From a virus, in IMG/VR virus record IMGVR_UViG_3300021438_000054, positions 1 through 30,851 of that record: 30,851 bases of DNA, one strand, 5' to 3'. A program made the position numbers and the translations under genes. Below the pieces are notes generated by a model. It worked only from the letters and a program-made list of their open reading frames with translations. It had not been told where the DNA came from and made no database searches. Shown here in pieces: positions 19,173 through 26,614 of this stretch; within the stretch, counting starts at the first letter, position 1; each line of letters starts with the position of its first letter.

Positions 19173-21287
19173 CTACCAGCCAGCAAGCAGTCGTGAACGA
19201 CGCATCGCGTCAAACAGTGCCTGTTGAGAGTCGATGGACTGGTTCGGTGCTGCGTAATAGTTGACGGTCTGACCGCCACCACCACCGGTCATGTCCTTGA
19301 GTTTGTCCAACGGAATGATTGCTTCGGCTTGACCCGCTTCGGCAACACGAACAAGACGGCCGACACCGGGCTCACCTGCTGGGACGATGCCACCCTCGGC
19401 CATCGCCGGGATGTGTGACAAGTGCGTGACGGTGATTCCCATGCTTTGCAGCACGTCGCCAGCAGGGCCATCAATGACACCATTCACAGCGTCAATGACG
19501 CCGTTGACCATGCCAATGATCCAGTTGAAAATGCCCTTGATGAAGTCGGCAATACCTTGCCAGACGGCGGCCACAATGTTGCCCAAACCTTGCATGGCGG
19601 TAACCATGATGGGCAACACGTTTTGCACCAGGAATGTAATGACGCCAATGACGATGTTCAACACGGGCACGAGAACGTTTTGAATGACACCAATTGCCAA
19701 CGCCATGATTGGCGGGACGATGGCCATGAACAACGAAATCAGCGGGGGAAGCAACTGGGCGACCAGTTGAATGATGGGCGTCAACAACGGAATGAGCGAA
19801 GCCACTAAGCCCATGACTGTGGGAATGAGCGGGGCAACTGCTTGCATGAGTTGCAGGACAAGTCCGGCGAGCATTGGAAACACCGGCATGAGCGCGGAAA
19901 TGATTGTGCCGAGTGCCGGACCAAGCGCTTCGACAAGTTGCAAAATTACGGGCACAAGGATCTGAATGGCTTGCGCGAAAACGTTGCCGATGATGTCGAC
20001 CATCTGGACGATGACGGGCATGAGTTGCTGCATAACACCGCCGAGCGAGGTGACAAGCATTGTGACCAGGTCGGAAACGACAGGCAGGAGCACGGTCAAC
20101 GCTTGACCCAGTGCGCCACCCAAAGTGGCTGCAAGCTGTCCGACAGTTTCAATGATTTGGGGAAGCACTGGAGCGAGAGCTTCAAAAATAAGGTGCAACG
20201 GCGAGAACGACGTCATAAGCGTCATAATTTGCGGAAGTAGTCCAGCAAATATGGGTCCCAGTTGTTGGAACATTCCGCCGACGGCTTGGAAAGCGGGCAT
20301 GAGTGTTTGAAAGAATCCGCCCATTGCCCCGCCCGCACCGGAGAACAACGTCATCAACCCGTTCCCGATAGTTGCCCAGATGGGTCCGGCAATCGCTCCG
20401 ACCTTGACCGCAAACTGTTCAATGACTTCGGCGACGTGCATAAACTCGTCGCGGTGCTCGCGCAAGAACTTCGTCACACCTTCAATAGCTGGCGTGAGAG
20501 CTGCGCGGAAAACGTTTTGCACTGAATCAATAACCGGGAGCAAGTCCCCACCGAGCGTTACTTTCAACCCTTGGATGTCGGCCGCGAACATACGCGCAGC
20601 CACTTTGGATTTGGTGAACGAGTTCATGGCCGTGTCATCAAGAACAAGCCCCATGTCTGTGGCTTTTTGCGTCAGTTCCGCCATGCCATCTGAACCCTTG
20701 TTCAGGAACGGAATGAGTTGCGCACCAGAACGGCCAAAGAGATCTACGGCGAGCGCGGTCTTTTCCGCGCCGTTGGGCATGTCTTTGAATTTGTCGGCCA
20801 GTCCAGGGAGAATTTGCGACATCGGCAGGATTGCCCCGGATGCGTCGGTGAATGACGTGCCCAGTTTGGCGGCCATGTCAGCCGTTGCGGAAGCGTCCCC
20901 AGCCGTGCGTCCCAACTGTGCTTGAAAACGCGTCAGTGCGCCTGTGGCGTCGTCTGATGACACCCCTGCGAGTTGCATTGCCCCGCGCAGACCGGAAACT
21001 TCCACTACGGATCCACCGGCGATGCGTTGCAACGATTTGACCGACCCGGCCAGGTCCTCAAACGCTTTGGTGGAATCGTCAATGATGTGTTTGATGCCGA
21101 TGCCCGCAGCAAGTGCGGCGATGGGTCCGGCCATCATTTTGAGGCCGTCCATGACTACGCCACCGAGTTCACCACCAATGGCGGAACCTTTTGACTTGAC
21201 TTCGTCGGTCAGTGACTTTCCGAAACCTGTCGCGTCTGCTTTGACTCCAAGAGAGACTGTTCCGGCTGACATCGTTGTATCGGCCAT
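19173..21287 (-). CDS. tape measure protein (704 aa)
   Basis: The longest gene in the window. The N-terminal part (1-270) has MAGPIAALAAGIGIKHIIDD and AVDLFGRSGAQLIPFLNKG, which is typical of the TIGR01760-type tape measure core. The middle (about 300-590) has hydrophobic helices in series (IMTLMTSFSPLHLIFEALAP, IQLVAQLLPPLISLFMAIVP). The C-terminus includes AEGGIVPAGEPGVGRLVRVA and ends RRSRLLAGW. By the usual length rule of about 0.15 nm per residue this gives a tail near 100 nm, an inference. Start overlaps the chaperone stop (TAATG). Confidence 0.9.
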   Translation of the reverse strand: MADTTMSAGTVSLGVKADATGFGKSLTDEVKSKGSAIGGELGGVVMDGLKMMAGPIAALAAGIGIKHIIDDSTKAFEDLAGSVKSLQRIAGGSVVEVSGLRGAMQLAGVSSDDATGALTRFQAQLGRTAGDASATADMAAKLGTSFTDASGAILPMSQILPGLADKFKDMPNGAEKTALAVDLFGRSGAQLIPFLNKGSDGMAELTQKATDMGLVLDDTAMNSFTKSKVAARMFAADIQGLKVTLGGDLLPVIDSVQNVFRAALTPAIEGVTKFLREHRDEFMHVAEVIEQFAVKVGAIAGPIWATIGNGLMTLFSGAGGAMGGFFQTLMPAFQAVGGMFQQLGPIFAGLLPQIMTLMTSFSPLHLIFEALAPVLPQIIETVGQLAATLGGALGQALTVLLPVVSDLVTMLVTSLGGVMQQLMPVIVQMVDIIGNVFAQAIQILVPVILQLVEALGPALGTIISALMPVFPMLAGLVLQLMQAVAPLIPTVMGLVASLIPLLTPIIQLVAQLLPPLISLFMAIVPPIMALAIGVIQNVLVPVLNIVIGVITFLVQNVLPIMVTAMQGLGNIVAAVWQGIADFIKGIFNWIIGMVNGVIDAVNGVIDGPAGDVLQSMGITVTHLSHIPAMAEGGIVPAGEPGVGRLVRVAEAGQAEAIIPLDKLKDMTGGGGGQTVNYYAAPNQSIDSQQALFDAMRRSRLLAGW

Positions 21288-21984
21288 TAGTCCTCCAAAA
21301 GATTCTTCAATTCAGACAGCGTGACGGTGGGCACCACTGGTTCCGGCTCGAATGGCCGTCTCACGCGATTCACGTCCGATGTGTCGGGGGATTTTGCGTG
21401 CGCGTTGTAATACAGGCGGCCGAGTCCGCGCAACGTGTCTATGACCGCAGCAGTCATTTCGGTTGTGTTATCCCAACCGAGTGGCGCGTTCAGTTGTGTG
21501 CGAACGTATGCGGAGTCGGCGGGCAAAGCGTCAATGTGTGCGCGAAGCCTTCGACAGCCCCACGACTCGTTTTCGGAGTAGCAGAGCTGCCGAAGGTCGG
21601 CACCATAGAAACGGGTGAAGTCGGCCTCGAGTGCGTCCCAATAAGTGAAGACCTGTTGGGCGAGGCTAACTATTCCCCCAGGGTGAGTCCAGCGACGAAC
21701 TTTGTGATGGCACCAATGTCTTGACCGGATAGACCGGCTTCGAGCAGGGCGTCAACGTCTGTTGAGTCGGCAAGAATCACTTCAAGTCCGGCGCGAATCT
21801 CCAAAGCTTGGAACAGTTCAGCGACGGTGATTGGGAACTCGGCTTTCAGTTCGACGTACCCGGCGTCGAGCTTCAGGAATGGGTTGCCCTTGCCGTCACG
21901 GGCACGCTGCTCTGCACGAGCAACACGTTCCGCGTTGAGATCAAGAACCACAACCCCTTCGGGTGCCTTATTGAGCAATGCCAT
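21287..21984 (-). CDS. tail assembly chaperone, long form by -1 frameshift (about 232 aa)
   Basis: The short chaperone stops at 21670, but the -1 frame continues to a stop at 21287 with plausible coding: GIVSLAQQVFTYWDALEADF, LRQLCYSENESWGCRRLRAH, then LPADSAYVRTQLNAPLGW and FEPEPVVPTVTLSELKN. A slip at GGGGGAA (21679-21673) would produce the G-T type fusion typical for the gene pair between major tail protein and tape measure. The extension ends TAATG before the tape measure start. The extension has no start of its own near its beginning, so frameshifting is the natural explanation. Confidence 0.8.
21670..21984 (-). CDS. tail assembly chaperone, short form (104 aa)
   Basis: MALLNKAPEGVVVLDLNAER, then LKLDAGYVELKAEFPITVAE, then LEAGLSGQDIGAITKFVAGL and a final TLGE. 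Lies directly after the major tail protein gene (TAATG overlap) and before the tape measure, the position of lambda gpG. Acts as chaperone for the tape measure during tail assembly, together with the frameshift product. Confidence 0.8.
   Translation of the reverse strand: MALLNKAPEGVVVLDLNAERVARAEQRARDGKGNPFLKLDAGYVELKAEFPITVAELFQALEIRAGLEVILADSTDVDALLEAGLSGQDIGAITKFVAGLTLGE
21673..21679 (-). other. -1 ribosomal frameshift site
   Basis: Heptamer G-GGG-GAA in the frame of the short chaperone, with the stop codon TAG immediately after it. The GGG codon re-pairs perfectly after a -1 step; the second codon re-pairs with one mismatch. A stop directly after the slippery site is common in phage chaperone genes. 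No clear downstream stem was identified. Confidence 0.65.
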
Positions 21985-22541
21985 TAGGAAGCCACGCCCG
22001 TGTCAACGCCGTATACGACGATGGCTTTGGTGCCATCCGTGGGTGCGACAGCCTGAATTTCAAACGAGTACGTGATGGCGTCTTCACGCGTGAACTTCAC
22101 CTTGGGCAGTGACTTGAGTACGCCACGCTTGATGATGATGCGCTGGCTGGTGGAGCCGTCTGACCAGTCGATTCCGTAGATGGCTTCCTGAACGGTTGAG
22201 GCGTCTGGGATGGCCATGGTGTACGCGCCACCGCTTCCCGCAGTGATGGTCGCTCCACCCCATGCGAGAGCGACGGTTGCGTTGTTTGACTCAATGGCGT
22301 CAAACGATACTGAACGCGTCAGCGAGGTGTTGACCAGGCGAACAATTTCCAGCGTCTGCCACGCGGTGATTTCCTTCTGCTTCAAGTCCTGGGCGAGCTC
22401 GAAACCCATCGATAGGTATCCGAGGTTGATGAACGCGCCAGCATAAGAAGAGCTTGCGTCAGTAGGAATGGTCGTGCCGAGGGGAGCACGCCACAGCGAC
22501 CCAGTGGCCGCGATTTTGACCTTCGATGCGTCGAGAGGCAT
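21984..22541 (-). CDS. major tail protein (185 aa)
   Basis: MPLDASKVKIAATGSLWRAP, TTIPTDASSSYAGAFINLGY, then KQKEITAWQTLEIVRLVNTS and SVSFDAIESNNATVALAWGG. This is the pattern of actinophage major tail tube proteins: an N-terminal arm, two beta-sheet halves and an AFINLGY/KEITAWQ hinge. It is followed by the chaperone pair and tape measure, which fixes the role. The ribosome site is weak: AGAGAAAAGAG lies within the 30 bases before the start. An attenuator-like hairpin pair lies upstream. Confidence 0.85.
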   Translation of the reverse strand: MPLDASKVKIAATGSLWRAPLGTTIPTDASSSYAGAFINLGYLSMGFELAQDLKQKEITAWQTLEIVRLVNTSLTRSVSFDAIESNNATVALAWGGATITAGSGGAYTMAIPDASTVQEAIYGIDWSDGSTSQRIIIKRGVLKSLPKVKFTREDAITYSFEIQAVAPTDGTKAIVVYGVDTGVAS

Positions 22542-22557
22542 GATGTTTCTCTTTTCT

Positions 22558-22592
22558 CTTTGGGGATAAAAAAACCCCCAAAGATTTGAGGG
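22558..22592 (-). terminator. terminator with overlapping alternative hairpin
   Basis: Reading leftward, CCCTCAAA (22592-22585) can pair with TTTGGGGG (22582-22575), followed by seven T (22574-22568): a typical intrinsic terminator. The same CTTTGGGG arm (22583-22576) can instead pair with CCCCAAAG (22565-22558), which would break the terminator. The two stems are mutually exclusive. It lies between the tail terminator gene and the major tail gene. Confidence 0.65.
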
Positions 22593-22612
22593 CTTTTGTT
22601 AGGGGTTTGTTT

Positions 22613-23026
22613 CTATGGGTGAACAATGACGCTGTACCGCGCCGTGTACCGGCTCAAAGGTGGAGTCGGAATCATGTCCGGCATCCATTGAGGACCAACC
22701 TCTTCGGATGCGGAAACTAGAACGCCAGCAGACACTGTGTCGTTGGCGATAGCCCAAATGGCTGCGCGAATTGACCGTGCGAGTGTGTAATTGTCAGCTT
22801 TCGTGCCACCGACAACGTCGACCTGAAACGACGCACGATCCATTGCTGGCCACATGCCATCGGAAGACATCAACTGAACCAACACGTACGGATACGACGT
22901 GCCCGAAGCTGGGATGGTGGTCACAATCTTGTCCGCAGAAATCAGCGACGTCACCACAGTTTTGGAACGCAAATACTGCAACACGCACAGCACGGCATCG
23001 GGTAGAACACGAATGGGATACGACAT
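22613..23026 (-). CDS. tail terminator protein (137 aa)
   Basis: MSYPIRVLPDAVLCVLQYLR, then SLISADKIVTTIPASGTSYP, YVLVQLMSSDG, DRASFQVDVVGGTKADNYTL and ARSIRAAIWAIAND, closing with LSRYTARYSVIVHP. Length and pattern (helix, beta sheet with Q-V-D-V-x-G, C-terminal strand) are those of phage tail terminator proteins. It sits between the tail completion protein and the major tail protein, as expected. It caps the tail tube at the head-proximal end. Confidence 0.8.
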   Translation of the reverse strand: MSYPIRVLPDAVLCVLQYLRSKTVVTSLISADKIVTTIPASGTSYPYVLVQLMSSDGMWPAMDRASFQVDVVGGTKADNYTLARSIRAAIWAIANDTVSAGVLVSASEEVGPQWMPDMIPTPPLSRYTARYSVIVHP

Positions 23027-23029
23027 GCG

Positions 23030-23359
23030 TTAGCGACCCTTCTTGCGGAACGTCAAACCAAGTTGTGCGGCCGCGCGACGCAAAACAAATTGTGCGGGAA
23101 TACCCCGCGATGGGATACCAAATTCAATCCAGGCGGATTTCTGGTCGGTGGCCACAACGCGTGCACCGTATTTGGTTTTTTGCACTTTCAAACTGTTGCG
23201 ATATTGGCCGCTATCCACGGGAGCGTTGCTTATGGCAACTTTCAACACTTTTTCGGCAACCTGCATCGCCCCATCGCCCTTGCCGACGAACTCTTCGACA
23301 TCTTTCTCGACGTTGGGATTCAACTCGATGCGGATCTCACCAAACCCGGTGTCAGCCAC
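23030..23359 (-). CDS. HK97 gp10-like tail completion protein (109 aa)
   Basis: The GTG at 23359 (VADTGFGEIRIEL) overlaps the head-closure stop by 8 bases and has GGTGGT upstream; the frame also has a TTG at 23383. The motif VAISNAPVDSGQYRNSLKVQ is the gp10-family hallmark (A-P-V-D-x-G-x-L/Y-R-x-S), followed by KSAWIEFGIPSRGIPAQFVL and RRAAAQ. It joins head and tail late in assembly. Coupled to neighbours by overlap. Confidence 0.85.
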   Translation of the reverse strand: MADTGFGEIRIELNPNVEKDVEEFVGKGDGAMQVAEKVLKVAISNAPVDSGQYRNSLKVQKTKYGARVVATDQKSAWIEFGIPSRGIPAQFVLRRAAAQLGLTFRKKGR

Positions 23360-23690
23360 TGACAACCACCAAACGGCACTCAATGTGCGTCACCGTTTTC
23401 TTGCGCGGGTTGTAAACCGGCCACGGTTCACCGTTGACCTGAAAACGCTGCGAGTTGTACGTGATGTAGTCCAAATGACCGATGTCCGTCCCTGCGGGCA
23501 GAAACGCAAACCAATCACTGACGGCCGTGTCCCGGTTCTCCAGAAACTCTTGCGAAGCTTCCTGACTAAGGAACCCCGTAACGGTCACAGGTGACCCTGT
23601 AGCGGACGTAACTTGGTCACCGTAAACATCCGTCGACCCGCCGATTTTCTGAACCGTCAGAGACTGATTCATCAACCTTGCCAACGTCAT
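23352..23690 (-). CDS. head closure protein (112 aa)
   Basis: MTLARLMNQSLTVQKIGGST, GDQVTSATGSPVTVTGFLSQ, FLENRDTAVSDWFAFLPAGT, then LDYITYNSQRFQVNGEPWPV. Matches the beta-barrel head-closure (SPP1 gp16 / stopper) pattern, with D-x-L-x-Y-x-G-Q-x-F-x-V-x-G-x-P. It overlaps the adaptor gene by ATGA. It seals the connector after packaging. Confidence 0.8.
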   Translation of the reverse strand: MTLARLMNQSLTVQKIGGSTDVYGDQVTSATGSPVTVTGFLSQEASQEFLENRDTAVSDWFAFLPAGTDIGHLDYITYNSQRFQVNGEPWPVYNPRKKTVTHIECRLVVVSG

Positions 23691-24352
23691 CGTGGCACCA
23701 CAATCGAGGACGAAACAGCGCGGCGACGGTAGAAATTCAAGACCCGCTTAGTTTCATCACCAAGCGTCATCCCACCCGACTGGGCGCGGTCATACTGCAC
23801 TTTATAGTGCCCAATTTGTTCGGAGCTGATGCCCACTTCGGTGGAGAGCTGCATGGCAACCATGCCCGCAACTTCGTTCACAATGTCGTTGGGGACGTCA
23901 TCGTAACCATGCGTGTACGTCACGGTCACGCGAGACTGCGGTCCCTGCCATGTTGCGCCGGCAACTTGCGGGCCCGAGTTAGATCCGGCGGGACCCCACA
24001 ATGCGGGTCCACCCCAAATGGAGCCACCCCAGTCAGGCATGTACGACCCGGTGCCAAGAAACAAGTCGCCCTGCTGCAACTTCCATTGCGTGTTGGGCAT
24101 CGTCCCACTGTTGAACACAACGGAAGACACCGAAGACACCGGATGTTCGGGCAACGTCAACACGTGCCCCCAGTTACCTTCAAGGGTCACCACATCATCC
24201 GTGACTTTCGTCAACGTTTGACGCGTATACCGGCGCACCATGCCGGACGCCATCGCCAACAGGCGTGCGCAGTTCGTCGCATCCGTACCGGTGAGCGAAC
24301 GGTTCAAAATCGCTTCCACGTCGGCCTGGACGGCAAGGTTTGGCAACGTCAT
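23687..24352 (-). CDS. head-tail adaptor protein (221 aa)
   Basis: MTLPNLAVQADVEAILNRSL, TNCARLLAMASGMVRRYTRQ and YTHGYDDVPNDIVNEVAGMV, AMQLSTEVGISSEQIGHYKV and LGDETKRVLNFYRRR. This is the gp6/gp15-like connector family; the YTHGYDDVPxDI motif is typical. A Gly/Trp/Pro-rich insertion (SYMPDWGGSIWGGPALWGPA) is unusual and may be surface-exposed. It binds the portal and receives the head-closure protein. ATGA overlap at both ends. Confidence 0.85.
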   Translation of the reverse strand: MTLPNLAVQADVEAILNRSLTGTDATNCARLLAMASGMVRRYTRQTLTKVTDDVVTLEGNWGHVLTLPEHPVSSVSSVVFNSGTMPNTQWKLQQGDLFLGTGSYMPDWGGSIWGGPALWGPAGSNSGPQVAGATWQGPQSRVTVTYTHGYDDVPNDIVNEVAGMVAMQLSTEVGISSEQIGHYKVQYDRAQSGGMTLGDETKRVLNFYRRRAVSSSIVVPR

Positions 24353-24996
24353 GGTCGCTCCTTCGGTTCGGGGAGAATCGAGATGACGTGCCAGCCGTCC
24401 TCGTTCTGCTTCTCTTTCGCAAAACGTTCAACCACACGCTGCGAACATTTAGTTTTCGTGACGGCAATCGGAGTCCCAGCGTTATACAAGGACAAACTCA
24501 TGTTCACGTCGTGCAAGCCATACGCTTCACGCGCCAACGACTCGCTGACCGGCTGTGACACCCACACCGGTTCATCAACCAACAGGTCACGCGTCCACAT
24601 CACATCGGTGCGGAACGGAAACACCGTCTCTAACGTCGCGCGATCCATGAGCAAACACCCAGTGCCGCACAACATGACTTCACCTTGACGGTTTGCCATG
24701 ATGCACCACGCGTCGGCCGTCAACGGGTAATCCGACGTAATGGCCGGAACATCCGCGTCGATAAGTTCTTGCAAAATCCCGACAGGTAACACCATGTCAT
24801 CTTCAACAAACCAAAAGTGCGTGAAGTCTTCGGCGAGCGCACGGCTCACCGGGGTGTTGAAACAGTCTGGGATGGGAAGCGAGTGGGCGAAGAATATGCG
24901 TGACTTCACCGTGACGGAGGACAGTTCTCGCAGCAGTTCTTCGACTGTTTCGGAGTAGGCGAGCCCGCGTGATGGAAAAATCACGGCAAGTTTCAC
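24349..24996 (-). CDS. glycosyltransferase-like protein in the head module (215 aa)
   Basis: MKLAVIFPSRGLAYSETVEE with a GT-A-type start, then the acidic motif THFWFVEDDMVLPVGILQEL (EDD at 65-67, the metal and nucleotide-sugar binding position), then ITSDYPL and LCGTGCLLMDR with H162/D163 in AYGLHDVNMS. This resembles family-2-like glycosyltransferases of phages, but the donor and acceptor are unknown. GTG start with AGGAG. Lies between capsid and adaptor genes, so it may glycosylate virion proteins; this is inference. Confidence 0.75.
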   Translation of the reverse strand: MKLAVIFPSRGLAYSETVEELLRELSSVTVKSRIFFAHSLPIPDCFNTPVSRALAEDFTHFWFVEDDMVLPVGILQELIDADVPAITSDYPLTADAWCIMANRQGEVMLCGTGCLLMDRATLETVFPFRTDVMWTRDLLVDEPVWVSQPVSESLAREAYGLHDVNMSLSLYNAGTPIAVTKTKCSQRVVERFAKEKQNEDGWHVISILPEPKERP

Positions 24997-25017
24997 GTCG
25001 ACTCCTATTTATATGTA

Positions 25018-25047
25018 GGGGAACCGAGCCCGAAGACCCGGTTCCCC
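25018..25047 (-). other. strong hairpin between capsid and glycosyltransferase genes
   Basis: GGGGAACCG (25018-25026) and CGGTTCCCC (25039-25047) form a 9-bp perfect stem with a loop that holds TTCG on the minus strand. It lies 15 bases after the capsid stop. No T-tract follows, so it may be a 3' stabiliser of the capsid mRNA or a processing point. On the minus strand the following ACATATAAATAGGAG is AT-rich and could hold a -10 for the glycosyltransferase gene. Confidence 0.5.
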
Positions 25048-25061
25048 CGCTGGTCTGTCGG

Positions 25062-25964
25062 TTAGGACTTGACCAGGACACCCTTCTCGTCGCGGAGCTT
25101 GGCGACACCGTAAAGGACGTCGACAGTGATCTGCGTGGCGAGGTTGGCTGCGTTGAATGCGCGAGTAACGCGGACGGCGAGGCCCGACACGGGGTCGTTG
25201 GCAACAGCCGAGAGCGCGCCGGTGCCAGCCGGAACATCCGGGAGGCTACGCATTGCGAGGAGGATTGCACCAGGAGCGAAAGCAACGTTCTTGGTCGAAA
25301 CGGGAGTACCGGCAACCGTGGGAACAAGCTGTGACGAGTAAACGTCGAAGCCACCGAGGTGACCGATTGCACCGTTGGCAACAGTCTCCGGGTTAGCAAA
25401 CGCGAAGTAGCTCTGGAGGTTCGAGTCGCTACGGATAGCGAGTTCGTCCTTGGTCGAGAGCACGAGAGCGCGGCCGTCCGTCGGAGCCTTGTTGTCCGTG
25501 AGCTTCTTGCCAGCCTGAAGCAGCGAAGCGTAGGTCAAGTCGGTTCCGTAAGTTCCCGTGGTAGCGGTGAACGTCACAGCAGTTGCGAAAATGTCCTTTT
25601 CAATCTGCTCTGCAATCGCAATGGTGGCCGCGTCAAGGTAACGTGCGATGACGTCCTGGTTGGCGGTTGCTGCGAAGCGGTCCTCGAGGATGAACGAAGC
25701 TTCCTTGTGCTTGTCGAGCGTCAGGGTCGTGGTGGTCGACGTCGGAGCCTGAAGCGTGACAGCCGTGTTTGCCGACTTGTCGTTGGCAACCATCGCGCCC
25801 GGGTAGGGCACGTTGAGGGTGTCACCAACCTGGAAGGCGGCGATGTCGCTGTCACGGGTGACGAGCTTGGCCAGCACAACTTTGTTGCGCAGGATTTCGA
25901 GTGCCGTGTTCGCCCAAATTTGGGGAATGAACGAAGCACCGGTGGTGGTAGTGATGTCAGCCAT
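25062..25964 (-). CDS. major capsid protein (300 aa)
   Basis: MADITTTTGASFIPQIWANT, ALEILRNKVVLAKLVTRDSD, then GDTLNVPYPG, LDKHKEASFILEDRFAATAN, QDVIARYLDAATIAIAEQIE and GRALVLSTKDELAIRSDSNL. This is the P22/HK97-fold capsid family of actinophages with an N-terminal arm (PQIWANTALE) and a P-domain helix. It is encoded just after the scaffold and before the connector genes. There is no obvious delta-domain protease site. The SD lies in a small inverted repeat. Confidence 0.92.
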   Translation of the reverse strand: MADITTTTGASFIPQIWANTALEILRNKVVLAKLVTRDSDIAAFQVGDTLNVPYPGAMVANDKSANTAVTLQAPTSTTTTLTLDKHKEASFILEDRFAATANQDVIARYLDAATIAIAEQIEKDIFATAVTFTATTGTYGTDLTYASLLQAGKKLTDNKAPTDGRALVLSTKDELAIRSDSNLQSYFAFANPETVANGAIGHLGGFDVYSSQLVPTVAGTPVSTKNVAFAPGAILLAMRSLPDVPAGTGALSAVANDPVSGLAVRVTRAFNAANLATQITVDVLYGVAKLRDEKGVLVKS

Positions 25965-25965
25965 G

Positions 25966-25979
25966 AGGAGACATCTCCT
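25966..25979 (-). promoter_or_regulatory. capsid ribosome site inside a perfect inverted repeat
   Basis: On the minus strand AGGAGATGTCTCCT forms a 5-bp stem with a 4-nt loop. Its left arm, AGGAG, is the capsid gene's ribosome site and the right arm lies next to the ATG at 25964. Folding would hide the site. A regulatory role is only inferred from the symmetry. Confidence 0.4.
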
Positions 25980-25993
25980 TTCGTTTTAGATGG

Positions 25994-26527
25994 TTAGGAG
26001 TCGATGACACGGCCCTCGCGCTGGGCGAGTTCAATGTCTTGTCGGTTTGCGGTCCAGAACTGAAAGTCCTTGATCTCGGCAGTGGTATAGATGCGCTTGC
26101 CGGAGCCATCGCCGCGTACGCCCTGACCGACGTCACCAAAGATTCGTGGCGCAGCCTTTACGGGGAACACAGCGAGCACATCGTCGGCGTCGGATTCCAA
26201 CTCCTCACGAGTCATGCCGACGAGCCGTTTCGCCTGGGCGGGCGTTAGCCCTTTTTCGTCCGCGACCTCACGTCGCAGCGTTTCAAGCAGAAGAGCATCA
26301 CGTTCAGCCTTGAGGGCGTCACGGTCTTCCTGTAGTCGTTGAGCGTCGGTCTTGTCCCGATCCTCAAACTCCTTGAGCTTTAGGCGAAGCTGTTCAGCTT
26401 CTTTGTTGGCTTTCTGGAGTGCCTTCTTTACCTCGGCGGGAACTTCCTGCTTTGGCTCTTCGGGCATAACTTCCGGCGTTGCCACCTCTGCGGGTGCTTC
26501 GACGGTTGCCGTTTCTTGTTCGTCCAT
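25994..26527 (-). CDS. capsid scaffolding protein (177 aa)
   Basis: ATG at 26527 with AAAGGAG at 6-nt spacing; the extra GTG at 26530 is not needed. The protein is acidic and Pro-rich at first (AEVATPEVMPEEPKQEVP), then a long coiled coil (KALQKANKEAEQLRLKLKEF, QRLQEDRDALKAERDALL), then DEKGLTPAQAKRLVGMTREE. A C-terminal stretch contains AEIKDFQFWTANRQDIELAQ. Typical of head scaffolds just upstream of the major capsid gene. It guides procapsid assembly and is then released. Confidence 0.88.
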   Translation of the reverse strand: MDEQETATVEAPAEVATPEVMPEEPKQEVPAEVKKALQKANKEAEQLRLKLKEFEDRDKTDAQRLQEDRDALKAERDALLLETLRREVADEKGLTPAQAKRLVGMTREELESDADDVLAVFPVKAAPRIFGDVGQGVRGDGSGKRIYTTAEIKDFQFWTANRQDIELAQREGRVIDS

Positions 26528-26575
26528 CACGGACTCCTTTCAATCCCGGCCACCTCGCGCGGTCGGAAATTGCGC

Positions 26576-26605
26576 AACAAAAAACCGCCACGAGGGCGGC
26601 TTGTT
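26576..26605 (-). terminator. intrinsic terminator before the scaffold gene
   Basis: Reading leftward, CCGCC (26599-26595) pairs with GGCGG (26589-26585) around a 5-nt loop, followed by TTTTTT (26584-26579). It lies between the MuF stop (26615) and the scaffold start (26527). A flanking AACAA/TTGTT pair lengthens the stem, and A-rich sequence on the other side could make it work in both directions. Confidence 0.7.
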
Positions 26606-26614
26606 GAAATCTTG

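Noticed and set aside
19387-20925. Long plus-strand ORFs opposite the tape measure gene
   Set aside because: Codon-complement shadows of a hydrophobic, long gene; low-complexity sequence and no ribosome sites.
23678-24688. 336-residue plus-strand ORF
   Set aside because: Antisense to the adaptor and glycosyltransferase genes, which have strong family motifs and overlaps; His/Arg/Cys-rich composition is typical of a shadow.
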